Assembly: GCA_945867755.1 (NCBI GenBank)
Contig: CAMBJN010000012.1
Location: forward strand, 1 to 17,120
Length of the DNA stretch: 17,120 nucleotides
Direction: 5' to 3'
Source of the DNA: Polynucleobacter meluiroseus
GTDB lineage: Bacteria; Pseudomonadota; Gammaproteobacteria; Burkholderiales; Burkholderiaceae
This document shows, piece by piece, positions 1 through 6,527 of the stretch; position 1 is the stretch's first letter, and every line of letters starts with the position of its first letter. The notes under the pieces were generated by a model. It was not told where the DNA came from. It did not search any database and saw only the letters and a list, made by a program, of their open reading frames with translations. The translations under genes were made by a program, and so were the position numbers.

Positions 1-279
1 AAGGGTCAGGGCTTGATCACGATCATTGATGTCTTCTAAACCAAGCAAGATTTGTCCGCTGTGCTCTTTGGCAGTTTTAACTGTCATAGGTCGAGCCAAA
101 TCCGCCAAGGCTGGGGGCTTAGATAACCAAACAAGCGGCGCTGAAAATAAAGCCAAGGGTTCCTTAGAATAAGGTTTGATTTTCACCAAACCTTTGATCC
201 CTTGAGCGTCGAGCACATGCCCGACAAGAACTAGGTCAGAAGGAGAACTCGTTGCAGTACTTTTCATAGCAGTACTCAT
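1..279 (-). CDS. rimM: Ribosome maturation factor RimM, N-terminal part (cut by the window edge)
   Basis: The first 93 codons are visible and the 3' end lies outside the window. RimM binds ribosomal protein S19 and helps late maturation of the 30S subunit head. The reading starts MSTAMKSTATSS and then shows VGHVLDAQGIKGLVKIKPYS, the typical RimM N-terminal barrel motif (a VG, then GIKG, then V-K-PYS). The chosen ATG at 279 has GGAG about six bases upstream. An in-frame ATG at 291 would add four residues but overlaps that Shine-Dalgarno, and an ATG at 267 is also possible. The gene follows rpsP by 29 bases on the same strand, the standard rpsP-rimM order; trmD and rplS would be expected beyond the window. 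Identification is firm, the exact start less so. Confidence 0.93.
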   Translation of the reverse strand, partial: MSTAMKSTATSSPSDLVLVGHVLDAQGIKGLVKIKPYSKEPLALFSAPLVWLSKPPALADLARPMTVKTAKEHSGQILLGLEDINDRDQALTL

Positions 280-308
280 GAGAGTCTCCATCAACCAAGA
301 CTTACAAC

Positions 309-554
309 TTAGGCCTTAGGAGCATCCTTAAGTAAGCGTGCTACTGTTGGTGACAACTGAGCACCAACGCCTTGCCAATAAGTCAAACGATCCTGAGCAA
401 CGCGGAAACCTTGTTCAGTTTCTACTGCGCTAGGATTGTAATAACCGATGCGCTCGATAAAGTTCGAGTCACGGCGATTGCGTTTGTCAGTAGCTACGAT
501 GCTAAAGAATGGACGATTTCTAGAACCGCCACGTGCGAGTCGAATGACGACCAT
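309..554 (-). CDS. rpsP: 30S ribosomal protein S16
   Basis: This is the complete S16, 81 residues and close to the usual length (about 80-90). S16 is a primary assembly protein of the small subunit that binds 16S rRNA. The start MVVIRLARGGSRNRPFFSIV is the S16 signature, followed by ADKRN-like basic residues (here ATDKRNRRDSNFIERIGYYNP) and a C-terminal segment with LSPTVARLL. The ATG is preceded by AAGGAAA at a good distance. It is the first gene of the operon leading into rimM, and a plausible sigma-70 promoter lies just upstream (588-617). Nothing is unusual. Confidence 0.97.
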   Translation of the reverse strand: MVVIRLARGGSRNRPFFSIVATDKRNRRDSNFIERIGYYNPSAVETEQGFRVAQDRLTYWQGVGAQLSPTVARLLKDAPKA

Positions 555-563
555 GTGATTTCC

Positions 564-592
564 TTACAATGCTGAAATAAACCACGTATTCT
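564..592 (+). promoter_or_regulatory. Possible divergent promoter for the META-domain lipoprotein gene
   Basis: On the plus strand TTACAA (564-569), a 17-base spacer and TATTCT (587-592) form a weak sigma-70-like pair about 40 bases before the ATG at 633. Its -10 hexamer overlaps the opposite-strand -10 of the rpsP promoter, so the two would compete if both are real. The -35 box matches poorly (three of six). Confidence 0.22.
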
Positions 593-617
593 ATCGCAGA
601 AATGCCCAGAAGGCCAA
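588..617 (-). promoter_or_regulatory. Likely sigma-70 promoter of rpsP-rimM
   Basis: Read on the minus strand, a -35 box TTGGCC (612-617, four of six matches to TTGACA) is separated by 18 bases from a -10 box TAGAAT (588-593, five of six matches to TATAAT). The -10 box ends about 33 bases before the rpsP start codon, a sensible leader length. The call rests on consensus matching only. Confidence 0.45.
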
Positions 618-632
618 AATTTAAAGGTAAGC

Positions 633-1124
633 ATGACTAATTTAAGACCATCGACCCTGTTTTTGGCACTCCTGGCCAGCTCTAGTCTTTTTCTGGGCGC
701 CTGTGCTCAAGTGATGCCACCTTGTAACGCCGTGAATGCCCCCGCCATCCAAGATGTGCAAGCCAGTCAGTGGAACCTGATCAGATGGCATTACACCAGC
801 CCCAACGATGGGAAAACCCGTCAAAGACCAATTCCATATGGTGAAAATAAGACTTCTTTGAGTCTAAACTTTTCATCTGATGGTAAATCTGTCAGTGGCC
901 ACTCTGGCTGCAATCTATATACCGCTCAAGTTCAAGTCGGAGATAAAGGCTTTGTCATAGAAAAAATAGCCAGCACCCGCAAAGCTTGCGATCCCGTTGT
1001 GAGTGATTTGGAATACAAGTTTTTAAGTCATCTGGGCAACTATCGAAGCATGGTGCGCGATGGCGATCGACTATTGATCATGACCCGCGACAGTGAGATG
1101 TTGAGTTTTTCACTCAAAAACTGA
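633..1124 (+). CDS. META-domain (HslJ-like) lipoprotein
   Basis: A 163-residue predicted outer-membrane or periplasmic lipoprotein. Residues 1-24 form a lipoprotein signal: basic R5, a hydrophobic stretch, then the lipobox LGAC with Cys24 as the lipidated residue. The C-terminal part (about residues 74-163) fits the META/HslJ family: SLNFSSDGKSVSGHSGCNLY, then IASTRKAC, an E..FL..L segment and a final LSFSL strand. META domains are small beta folds found in heat-induced or stress-related lipoproteins such as HslJ; the molecular role here is unknown. Four cysteines follow the signal hydrophobic region (24, 31, 93, 119), and C93 and C119 sit at the usual family positions. The ATG is preceded by AAAGGTAAG, a moderate Shine-Dalgarno. 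The gene is transcribed away from rpsP and is followed 54 bases later by the TM2-like gene, possibly co-transcribed. Confidence 0.82.
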   Translation: MTNLRPSTLFLALLASSSLFLGACAQVMPPCNAVNAPAIQDVQASQWNLIRWHYTSPNDGKTRQRPIPYGENKTSLSLNFSSDGKSVSGHSGCNLYTAQVQVGDKGFVIEKIASTRKACDPVVSDLEYKFLSHLGNYRSMVRDGDRLLIMTRDSEMLSFSLKN

Positions 1125-1178
1125 GGGATTTAACAAAGTGGTTTTAACGCTGTCTCAGTAAATCAATACAATCAGTTC

Positions 1179-1619
1179 ATGCATAAAAACAAACTTCTCT
1201 TTTGCGCCTTGGGTCTTTTTTTCCCAGGCACCGGTTTCAATGTCTTTTATCTAAAAGGTCTTGGCAGTCCATGGGCTTGGTTGCAAATGGTCAGTTTATT
1301 TGCAGGTATTTTGGGTTGGATGTTATTAGGTGCCAGTGATATGTCTTCTGCACTGGGTTGGATTTTGGTAGCCGCTGGATTTATTGCCATAGAAGCCAGT
1401 TGGTTAACAACCATTGTGTATGGTTTAAGACCTGACGAAAAATGGGACGCTCAGTTCAATGCCAACAGCGGACAACAAAGTGCTTCAGGTTGGTTGGTGA
1501 TTTTGTGCGTGATCGCTTCTTTGATGATTGGCGCAGCCATTTTGATGATTGGTTTAGCGATTGCATTCGAGCAACACTTCCTCAGTCAATTCGAGGCAGC
1601 CAAAATGATATCACAATAA
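1179..1619 (+). CDS. TM2-like small integral membrane protein
   Basis: A 146-residue membrane protein of unknown function. Three hydrophobic stretches are evident: roughly residues 33-52, 57-81 and 104-130, with a further weakly hydrophobic N-terminal stretch at 6-25. The N-terminus (HKNKLLFCALGLFFPG, then FYLKGLGSPWAWLQ) resembles the TM2 domain of betaproteobacterial 'NINE'-type proteins, in which K-K, a G-x-H-R-F-Y-L motif and G-W follow one another. Here the His-Arg pair is replaced by Asn21-Val22. The loop YGLRPDEKWDAQFN and the end (AAKMISQ) also recall, from memory, Burkholderiaceae members of this family. No clear Shine-Dalgarno precedes the ATG, but MHKNK is the natural family start. 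It lies downstream of the META lipoprotein gene and ends just before a strong terminator. Function cannot be inferred. Confidence 0.72.
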   Translation: MHKNKLLFCALGLFFPGTGFNVFYLKGLGSPWAWLQMVSLFAGILGWMLLGASDMSSALGWILVAAGFIAIEASWLTTIVYGLRPDEKWDAQFNANSGQQSASGWLVILCVIASLMIGAAILMIGLAIAFEQHFLSQFEAAKMISQ

Positions 1620-1668
1620 ATCTATAAAAAAAATTAGCTCTAAGAAGTGATAGAAAAATGGTGTTGAA

Positions 1669-1696
1669 GGGTGGGCACTCCCACCCCCTTTTTTTT
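1669..1696 (+). terminator. Rho-independent terminator after the TM2-like gene
   Basis: A perfect 7-bp GC-rich stem (GGGTGGG at 1669-1675 with CCCACCC at 1680-1686) and a four-base loop are followed by CC and eight T residues (1689-1696). The T-tract orientation serves the plus-strand gene. In the other direction the stem is followed by TTCAACACC, so it would stop etfA transcripts less well. It separates two convergent units and ends two bases before the etfA stop codon. Confidence 0.85.
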
Positions 1697-1698
1697 AA

Positions 1699-2640
1699 TC
1701 AACCCAATTCTTTGATCAGCTCTGGTATCGCTGTGAACAAATCAGCCACAAGGCCATAATCAGCCACACTGAAAATAGCAGCATCAGCATCTTTGTTGAT
1801 CGCTACGATGACCTTGGAATCTTTCATGCCAGCCAAGTGCTGAATAGCCCCTGAGATACCAACAGCAATGTAGAGTTGTGGAGCCACAATTTTTCCAGTT
1901 TGCCCTACCTGATAATCATTGGGTACATAACCAGCATCAACTGCTGCTCTCGATGCACCTAAGGCAGCACCCAACTTATCAGCCAAAGGCTCCAGTAATT
2001 CTTGGTATTTTTCTGCGGAACCCAAGCCGCGTCCGCCAGACACCACCACTTTTGCAGCAGACAACTCTGGACGATCTGATTGATTAACTTCTTTAGAAAC
2101 AAATGCGGAAATTGCTTGGTCAGCCACCGCAGAAATTTTTTCAATCGCTGCATTGCCGCCGATGCCTGCCACTGCATCAAAGCAAGTGGTGCGCACAGTG
2201 ATCACCTTGATGGCATCACGAGATTGGACTGTGGCGATGGCATTGCCTGCATAGATGGGTCTCTCAAAGGTATCAGCGCTGATCACCTTGGTGACGTCTG
2301 ATACCTGAGCCACATCTAATTTTGCCGCGACTCTTGGCAAAGTATTTTTACCAATCGCTGTGGCTGGCGCCAAGATAAGAGAATAGGCAGAGCCTGATGT
2401 CAGAGCCAAGATTTGTTCCGCCAAGTTTTCACCCAACTGATGCTGCAGATGCGGCGCATCCACATGAATAATCTTGGCAACTCCAGAGACCTGAGATGCC
2501 GATTGGGCCACGGCATCGGCTTGATGCCCAGCAATCAAAATATGCACATCACCACCGCAAGCAAGGGCTGCTGCAACAGTATTAAGAGTGGCGGCTTTCA
2601 GAGAAAGGTTGTCGTGTTCTGCTATTACCAAAATAGTCAT
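1699..2640 (-). CDS. etfA: Electron transfer flavoprotein, alpha subunit
   Basis: A 313-residue protein, the normal length. EtfA carries FAD and, paired with EtfB, takes electrons from acyl-CoA and other dehydrogenases and passes them to ETF:ubiquinone oxidoreductase at the membrane. The C-terminal FAD domain is complete: SGGRG (201-205), YVPNDYQVGQTGK (238-250, the flavin loop), GISGAIQH (261-268) and NKD (282-284). Residues 1-190 give the beta-sheet domain that contacts EtfB. The ATG follows the etfB TAA with no gap, so translation is probably coupled and the GGTGATC at the end of etfB is the only Shine-Dalgarno-like sequence. No acyl-CoA dehydrogenase gene is visible next to the pair. Confidence 0.96.
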   Translation of the reverse strand: MTILVIAEHDNLSLKAATLNTVAAALACGGDVHILIAGHQADAVAQSASQVSGVAKIIHVDAPHLQHQLGENLAEQILALTSGSAYSLILAPATAIGKNTLPRVAAKLDVAQVSDVTKVISADTFERPIYAGNAIATVQSRDAIKVITVRTTCFDAVAGIGGNAAIEKISAVADQAISAFVSKEVNQSDRPELSAAKVVVSGGRGLGSAEKYQELLEPLADKLGAALGASRAAVDAGYVPNDYQVGQTGKIVAPQLYIAVGISGAIQHLAGMKDSKVIVAINKDADAAIFSVADYGLVADLFTAIPELIKELG

Positions 2641-3390
2641 TTAGATCACCTTTGCTTCATTTTTAAGTTTATCTACCAAGGTTTTGATGTCCGGAACCAT
2701 CACTCCAGCTTTGCGTGCCGGAGGTTCAGTCACTTTGATGGTGATAATGCGCGGCGCGACATCAACAGACAAATCCTCTGGTTTAAAAATATCCAACGTC
2801 TTCTTTTTAGCCTTCATGATGTTAGGTAATGTGACATAACGCGGCTCGTTCAAACGTAAATCAGTGGTGATCACGGCGGGCAAATTGATTGCAATAGTTT
2901 CAAGACCACCATCAACTTCGCGCGTAACGATTGCTTTGCCATCAGCAAGCTGCACTTTTGAAGCAAAGGTTGCTTGAGGGATATTTAACAAAGCTGCCAA
3001 CATTTGGCCAGTTTGATTACTGTCATCGTCAATCGCTTGCTTGCCCAAGATAATCAAATCAGGTTGCTCTTTATCAACGATTGCTTTTAATAACTTAGCG
3101 ACCGCCAAGGGCTGTAATTCAACTTCTGTTTCAACCAAAATACCTCTGTCAGCGCCAATCGCCATGGCAGTCCGAATAGTTTCTTGAGATTGAGTCAAGC
3201 CACAAGAAACAGCAATGATTTCTGTAACAAGACCTGCCTCTTTTAGACGCACAGCTTCTTCAACTGCAATTTCATCAAAAGGGTTCATGCTCATTTTGAC
3301 GTTTGCAATATCGACACCCGATTGATCAGATTTAACTCGTACCTTGACGTTGTAATCTACAACACGCTTAACAGCGACTAAAATTTTCAT
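2641..3390 (-). CDS. etfB: Electron transfer flavoprotein, beta subunit
   Basis: A 249-residue protein of typical length. EtfB holds AMP structurally and completes the heterodimeric ETF that shuttles electrons from fatty-acid and amino-acid dehydrogenases to the quinone pool. It starts MKILVAVKRVVDYNVKVRVK, has the AMP-binding loop GKQAIDDDSNQTG (116-128), and carries the ETF-beta signature around residues 172-195 (DLRLNEPRYVTLPNIMKAK). It is the first gene of the etfBA pair, transcribed away from the mltB-like gene. The Shine-Dalgarno is weak (AAGAG). An AT-rich stretch just upstream could hold its promoter, but I could not pick convincing -35 and -10 boxes. Confidence 0.96.
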   Translation of the reverse strand: MKILVAVKRVVDYNVKVRVKSDQSGVDIANVKMSMNPFDEIAVEEAVRLKEAGLVTEIIAVSCGLTQSQETIRTAMAIGADRGILVETEVELQPLAVAKLLKAIVDKEQPDLIILGKQAIDDDSNQTGQMLAALLNIPQATFASKVQLADGKAIVTREVDGGLETIAINLPAVITTDLRLNEPRYVTLPNIMKAKKKTLDIFKPEDLSVDVAPRIITIKVTEPPARKAGVMVPDIKTLVDKLKNEAKVI

Positions 3391-3658
3391 AGAGACTCTT
3401 ATTTTTTATTGTTAACAAAAGGTCAGTCACATTGATGATTAACACTATTTTGGAGCTACTGACTGGATTTGCTTAATCATTTATCTAATGCTCTCATTTT
3501 AATATGCCTAAAAAGTTCTTACATCAGAATGTATTGCTTTCAATCAAGCTTTCAAACAATACCTCAAGCACTCATCCCGCAGAACCATACAAGATATGCC
3601 CCGGAGCACATGAGGGCATCTTAAGGAAAGATTCAAGGCATTATCAGGAAAGTACCGA
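3391..3658. other. Divergent intergenic region between etfB and the mltB-like gene
   Basis: 268 bases with no open reading frame I can support. The etfB side is AT-rich (ATTTTTTATTGTTAACAA). Around 3421-3472 the sequences GGTCAGTCAC and TACTGACTGG form a loose inverted repeat with 6-7-bp arms. At 3531-3562 another dyad is present (separate entry). Both promoters must lie here, but no box pair stands out. The mltB-side Shine-Dalgarno AGGAAAG is at 3646-3652. Confidence 0.6.
3531..3562. repeat. Small dyad with an internal direct repeat upstream of the mltB-like gene
   Basis: GTATTG (3531-3536) and CAATAC (3557-3562) are inverted copies separated by 20 bases. Inside them the heptamer CTTTCAA occurs twice (3537-3543 and 3549-3555). 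The arrangement could be an operator or chance; six-base arms alone are not significant. Confidence 0.2.
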
Positions 3659-4966
3659 TTGATTAGGGCCCTAAAATACTGTTTTAATGATATTTATCAA
3701 CTTCATCACACCTTATCCAACACCGCAAAAGATATTGACGATTTGAATAACACCACATCACTCACAAATAGATTTTCAAAACTGATGATTAGCGGCATTT
3801 CTGCTGTCTTTTTGTCAGCCTGCGCCAATCTCAATGTTGGCGAAACCAGTCAATCACCTGCACCCAGCCAAAGTGACACTTTGGCGGAAAGCATGAGCCA
3901 AGCAGAATCAATCAACGCAAATTCCTTGCAAGCCTTTTTAGAGATGGTATCTAAAAATCATCAAATCCCTTTGGCTGATCTAAAGCGTGCTTTTGAAGAT
4001 ACAAAAGTAATACCATCGATTAAAAAATTGGTGATGCCTGCACCACCGGGTTTTCAAAAGAATTGGAAAGTCTATCGCAGCAGATTTGTTGAACCCAGGC
4101 GTTTGGCTGCGGGACAAAAATTTTGGGCAACCCATCGCTCCTTCATCGAAAAAACAGAAAAAGAAACTGGCATTCCGGCAGAAATCATTGTGTCAATCAT
4201 TGGTGTAGAAACCATCTATGGGCGTCATATGGGTGGTTTCTCAGTTCGAGACTCTCTCAGCACACTCGGGTTTGACTACCCCAACGCTCCTAATAAATCT
4301 GCCAGAGAAACCCTGTTTAAAAATCAGCTAGAAGATTTAATCTTGCTGTGCTGGGCAGAGAGCCACCAAGCAAAACCATTTAAAACTTGCTTGAACCAAA
4401 CTGGATCCTATGCTGGCGCTATCGGTTTGCCTCAATTCATGCCAGGCAGTATTAGGCGCTTTGCCGTAGATGGCGATAAGGATGGCAAGATCGATTTGAG
4501 AAATTCACCTGAAGATGCCATTGCAAGTGTTGCCAACTTCTTGCTGGTCCATGGCTGGGTCAAAGATGAGCCCATTTATTTTGAGATTGAAGGTAATCAG
4601 TCTGCTCAAGATACTGCTGCGCGCTTAGCCGATGGAGAACCAAAAGCAAAGCTTCAATTGGGCGACTTGATCAATCAAGGCTTATTGAAGCAAAGCTCAC
4701 TTCCAGCAAGCACACCAAGCCTGATTGTTGATTTACCAAGTCCTGGCAAAAACGGCGGTACCGAAGTGCGCTACGTGATTGGTCTGCGTAATTTTTTAGC
4801 TATCTGTGATTACAACCGCAGCTTCTTTTATGCCCAATCAGTGGTAGAGTTTGCTGAGGCCTTAGATGATGTGAGACCCGCTGGCGATGTTGCCAAAAAA
4901 GCAAGTAAGAAGCCTAAAAATGCCAAAAAGACTGTCAAAAAAAGCAATAAGTCAGCCAGCCAATAA
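3659..4966 (+). CDS. mltB: Lytic murein transglycosylase, MltB/Slt35 family, lipoprotein
   Basis: Cleaves the MurNAc-GlcNAc bond of peptidoglycan with 1,6-anhydro ring formation, acting at the outer membrane. The catalytic region is clear: IIGVETIYGRHMGG with the expected catalytic Glu184, LSTLGFDYP, then GAIGLPQFMPGSIRRFAVDG, an EF-hand-like DGDKDGKIDL (271-280) as in Slt35, and SVANFLLVHGW. A lipobox LSAC gives Cys55. The start is uncertain. TTG at 3659 has a good AGGAAAG six bases upstream but puts the lipobox unusually far in; TTG at 3743 (residue 29) would give a neat 26-residue signal with R38 and K41; the only in-frame ATG (3785) leaves too short a signal. The last 25 residues or so are Lys/Ser/Ala rich. 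No terminator is obvious downstream, and the gene converges on cysM 31 bases away. Confidence 0.9.
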   Translation: MIRALKYCFNDIYQLHHTLSNTAKDIDDLNNTTSLTNRFSKLMISGISAVFLSACANLNVGETSQSPAPSQSDTLAESMSQAESINANSLQAFLEMVSKNHQIPLADLKRAFEDTKVIPSIKKLVMPAPPGFQKNWKVYRSRFVEPRRLAAGQKFWATHRSFIEKTEKETGIPAEIIVSIIGVETIYGRHMGGFSVRDSLSTLGFDYPNAPNKSARETLFKNQLEDLILLCWAESHQAKPFKTCLNQTGSYAGAIGLPQFMPGSIRRFAVDGDKDGKIDLRNSPEDAIASVANFLLVHGWVKDEPIYFEIEGNQSAQDTAARLADGEPKAKLQLGDLINQGLLKQSSLPASTPSLIVDLPSPGKNGGTEVRYVIGLRNFLAICDYNRSFFYAQSVVEFAEALDDVRPAGDVAKKASKKPKNAKKTVKKSNKSASQ

Positions 4967-4997
4967 GCTCAATATTATTTAAATAAACACTGTTTAA

Positions 4998-5915
4998 TTA
5001 AGCTGGGAAAACGCCCGTTGATAGGTAGCGATCACCGCGATCACAAACAATGAACACGATCGTGGCATTTTCAATTCTTTCTGCCACTCTCAAAGCAACA
5101 ACCAGAGCTCCCGCTGCTGAGATACCGCAAAAAATACCCTCTTCTCTTGCCAAGCGTCGCGCCATGTCTTCGGCTGTAGCCTGACTAACATATTCGATGC
5201 GATCCACTTTCGCGTCTGCGTAAATTTTAGGAATGTACTCAGGGGACCATTTACGAATACCAGGTATTTGCGAGCCATCCTCTGGCTGAGCTCCGATGAT
5301 TTGAATGTTCGCGTTCTTTTCTTTTAAGTAGATCGATACACCAGTGATCGTTCCAGTGGTGCCCATCGCAGAAATAAAGTGTGTGACCTGACCTTGCGTG
5401 TCTTCCCAAATCTCAGGACCGGTTGATTCAATATGGGCCTTGGGATTATCTTTATTGCCAAACTGATCAAGGATTTTTCCCTTACCATCTTTTTGCAATT
5501 GTTCTGCGTAATCTCTTGCGTACTCCATACCGCCTGTGGCTGGAGTCAAGATCAATTCAGCCCCATAGGCTGCCATGCTTTGGCGGCGCTCGATACTCTG
5601 ATTTTCAGGCATCACTAAAATCATCTTGTAACCCAAGATGGCGGCAACCATGGCTAAGGCTATCCCAGTGTTGCCACTGGTTGCTTCAATCAGGGTATCG
5701 CCAGGACTGATATCACCACGCTCTTGTGCGCGCATGAACATCGATAAAGCTGGCCGATCTTTGACCGAACCAGCTGGATTGTTGCCCTCTAACTTACCCA
5801 AAATAAGATTATTACGCTCTGTATTGCCTGCCCCAGGTATGCGCTGTAAACGCACCAATGGGGTATAGCCAACAGTTTGGGCAATGGTCGGGTAGTTTGG
5901 ACGTGAGGTAGACAT
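4998..5915 (-). CDS. cysM: Cysteine synthase B (O-acetylserine sulfhydrylase)
   Basis: A cytoplasmic PLP enzyme making cysteine from O-acetyl-L-serine and sulfide; CysM-type enzymes can also use thiosulfate. At 305 residues it matches CysM (303 in E. coli). Motifs in order: LEGNNPAGSVKDRPA with PLP-binding Lys52; EATSGNTG (77-84), the substrate loop; SAMGTTGTITG (182-192), the phosphate-binding loop; GISAAGA (264-270); and ICDRGDRYLSTGVF-like ending (here IVCDRGDRYLSTGVFPA). NNPAGSVKDRPA and the C-terminal CDRGDRYLSTG favour CysM over CysK. The ATG follows AGGGGTC. It is the last gene of the long minus-strand run, 63 bases after comEA. Its start codon lies in one arm of a 9-bp inverted repeat (separate entry). 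Confidence 0.95.
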   Translation of the reverse strand: MSTSRPNYPTIAQTVGYTPLVRLQRIPGAGNTERNNLILGKLEGNNPAGSVKDRPALSMFMRAQERGDISPGDTLIEATSGNTGIALAMVAAILGYKMILVMPENQSIERRQSMAAYGAELILTPATGGMEYARDYAEQLQKDGKGKILDQFGNKDNPKAHIESTGPEIWEDTQGQVTHFISAMGTTGTITGVSIYLKEKNANIQIIGAQPEDGSQIPGIRKWSPEYIPKIYADAKVDRIEYVSQATAEDMARRLAREEGIFCGISAAGALVVALRVAERIENATIVFIVCDRGDRYLSTGVFPA

Positions 5916-5954
5916 ATGACCCCTATCTTAATGTATTTTGAACAAGGTCATATG
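5913..5954 (-). promoter_or_regulatory. Possible RNA hairpin enclosing the cysM start codon
   Basis: On the minus strand CATATGACC (5954-5946) and GGTCATATG (5921-5913) are perfect 9-base inverted copies separated by 24 bases. Two G-U pairs could extend the stem inward. The 3' arm contains the cysM ATG and part of its Shine-Dalgarno (GGGG), so folding would hide the ribosome binding site. It could instead be a DNA operator, or chance, because CATATG is itself palindromic. Confidence 0.35.
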
Positions 5955-5963
5955 CCAATGACT

Positions 5964-5975
5964 TATAAGCTTATA
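5964..5975. repeat. 12-bp perfect palindrome just after the comEA stop codon
   Basis: TATAAGCTTATA reads the same on both strands, three bases past the comEA-like stop codon and about 50 bases upstream of cysM. It lacks a loop and a T-tract, so it is not a terminator. It may be a protein-binding site or chance. Confidence 0.25.
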
Positions 5976-5978
5976 GGC

Positions 5979-6473
5979 TTAGGAAGCTTCTCTACCTTTC
6001 TGATTATTTTGCTTACCTTCCTTTGCGTCTTCTTTAGTTTTTCTACTTTGCCTGGCTGTTTTTTCCGAGCTGGCTTTTTCTGACTTCGCTTTTTTGGCGC
6101 CTTCTTTTTCTTTATCTGCGACTCTTTTAGATGAGGTCTCTTTGGCTTTGTTTGTGGGCTTATCCTTACTTGCTCCAGCAACAGTCTTGTTGTTGATGAT
6201 CAAACCATTTTGCATCAAGCGTTCAACAGTTTTTTCTCCAATGCCTTTGACGCGGGTGTGAAGATCAGTCGAATCTTTGAATGGCCCATTCTTTTTTCGC
6301 TCAAGCAAAATAGCCTTGGCTTTAGATGGCCCTAAGCCGCGCACAGACTCTAGGGCCGCCTGATCAGCAGAATTGATTTCTACCTTAGCGAAGGCATGAC
6401 CGCTCAATAAAAATAGGCCCATAAACGCTGCCATGATGAAATTGATGATTGGTTGTAATACTTTTAAAAACAT
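5979..6473 (-). CDS. ComEA-like helix-hairpin-helix protein with a long basic tail
   Basis: A 164-residue predicted periplasmic DNA-binding protein. Residues 1-29 form a signal peptide ending GHAFA before KVEINSAD. Residues about 31-92 hold the ComEA-type helix-hairpin-helix pair: VEINSADQAALESVRGLGPS, KAKAILLERKKNGPF and VKGIGEKTVERL. ComEA-type proteins bind double-stranded DNA entering the periplasm during natural transformation; small HhH proteins like this are also common outside competence operons. Residues about 96-164 are a low-complexity tail rich in Lys, Glu, Ser and Ala with no hydrophobic core, likely disordered and strongly basic. AAAGGAG lies five bases before the ATG. The gene follows hldD after 88 bases that contain two terminator-like hairpins. 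The HhH assignment is firm, a competence role is inference. Confidence 0.88.
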   Translation of the reverse strand: MFLKVLQPIINFIMAAFMGLFLLSGHAFAKVEINSADQAALESVRGLGPSKAKAILLERKKNGPFKDSTDLHTRVKGIGEKTVERLMQNGLIINNKTVAGASKDKPTNKAKETSSKRVADKEKEGAKKAKSEKASSEKTARQSRKTKEDAKEGKQNNQKGREAS

Positions 6474-6488
6474 TAAGACTCCTTTAAT

Positions 6489-6520
6489 GAAAAAGCTCCA
6501 CCGATTGATGGAGCTTTTTC
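6489..6520 (-). terminator. Terminator hairpin between hldD and comEA, potentially bidirectional
   Basis: A perfect 12-bp inverted repeat, GAAAAAGCTCCA (6489-6500) and TGGAGCTTTTTC (6509-6520), with an eight-base loop. The A5/T5 flanks built into the arms give a U-run in either direction. On the minus strand it sits 41 bases after the hldD stop and 15 bases before the comEA start, with the comEA Shine-Dalgarno only a few bases beyond the hairpin. Confidence 0.7.
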
Positions 6521-6527
6521 TTAACGA

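Noticed and set aside
2413..2829. 138-codon plus-strand open frame across the etfA/etfB junction
   Set aside because: Antisense to two clear, conserved genes, with no Shine-Dalgarno or recognisable domain.
3421..3472. Loose inverted repeat GGTCAGTCAC / TACTGACTGG upstream of etfB
   Set aside because: Only 6-7 paired bases with a long spacer; not distinguishable from chance without comparison to other genomes.
4975..4986. Palindrome TTATTTAAATAA between the mltB-like gene and cysM
   Set aside because: Made only of A and T with no loop, so not a credible terminator; likely chance in an AT-rich gap.
5963..6181. Lys-rich 72-codon minus-strand open frame overlapping comEA
   Set aside because: It is a frame-shifted reading of the AAG/AAA-rich comEA tail; repetitive purine-rich sequence stays open in more than one frame. 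No start signal or family match.
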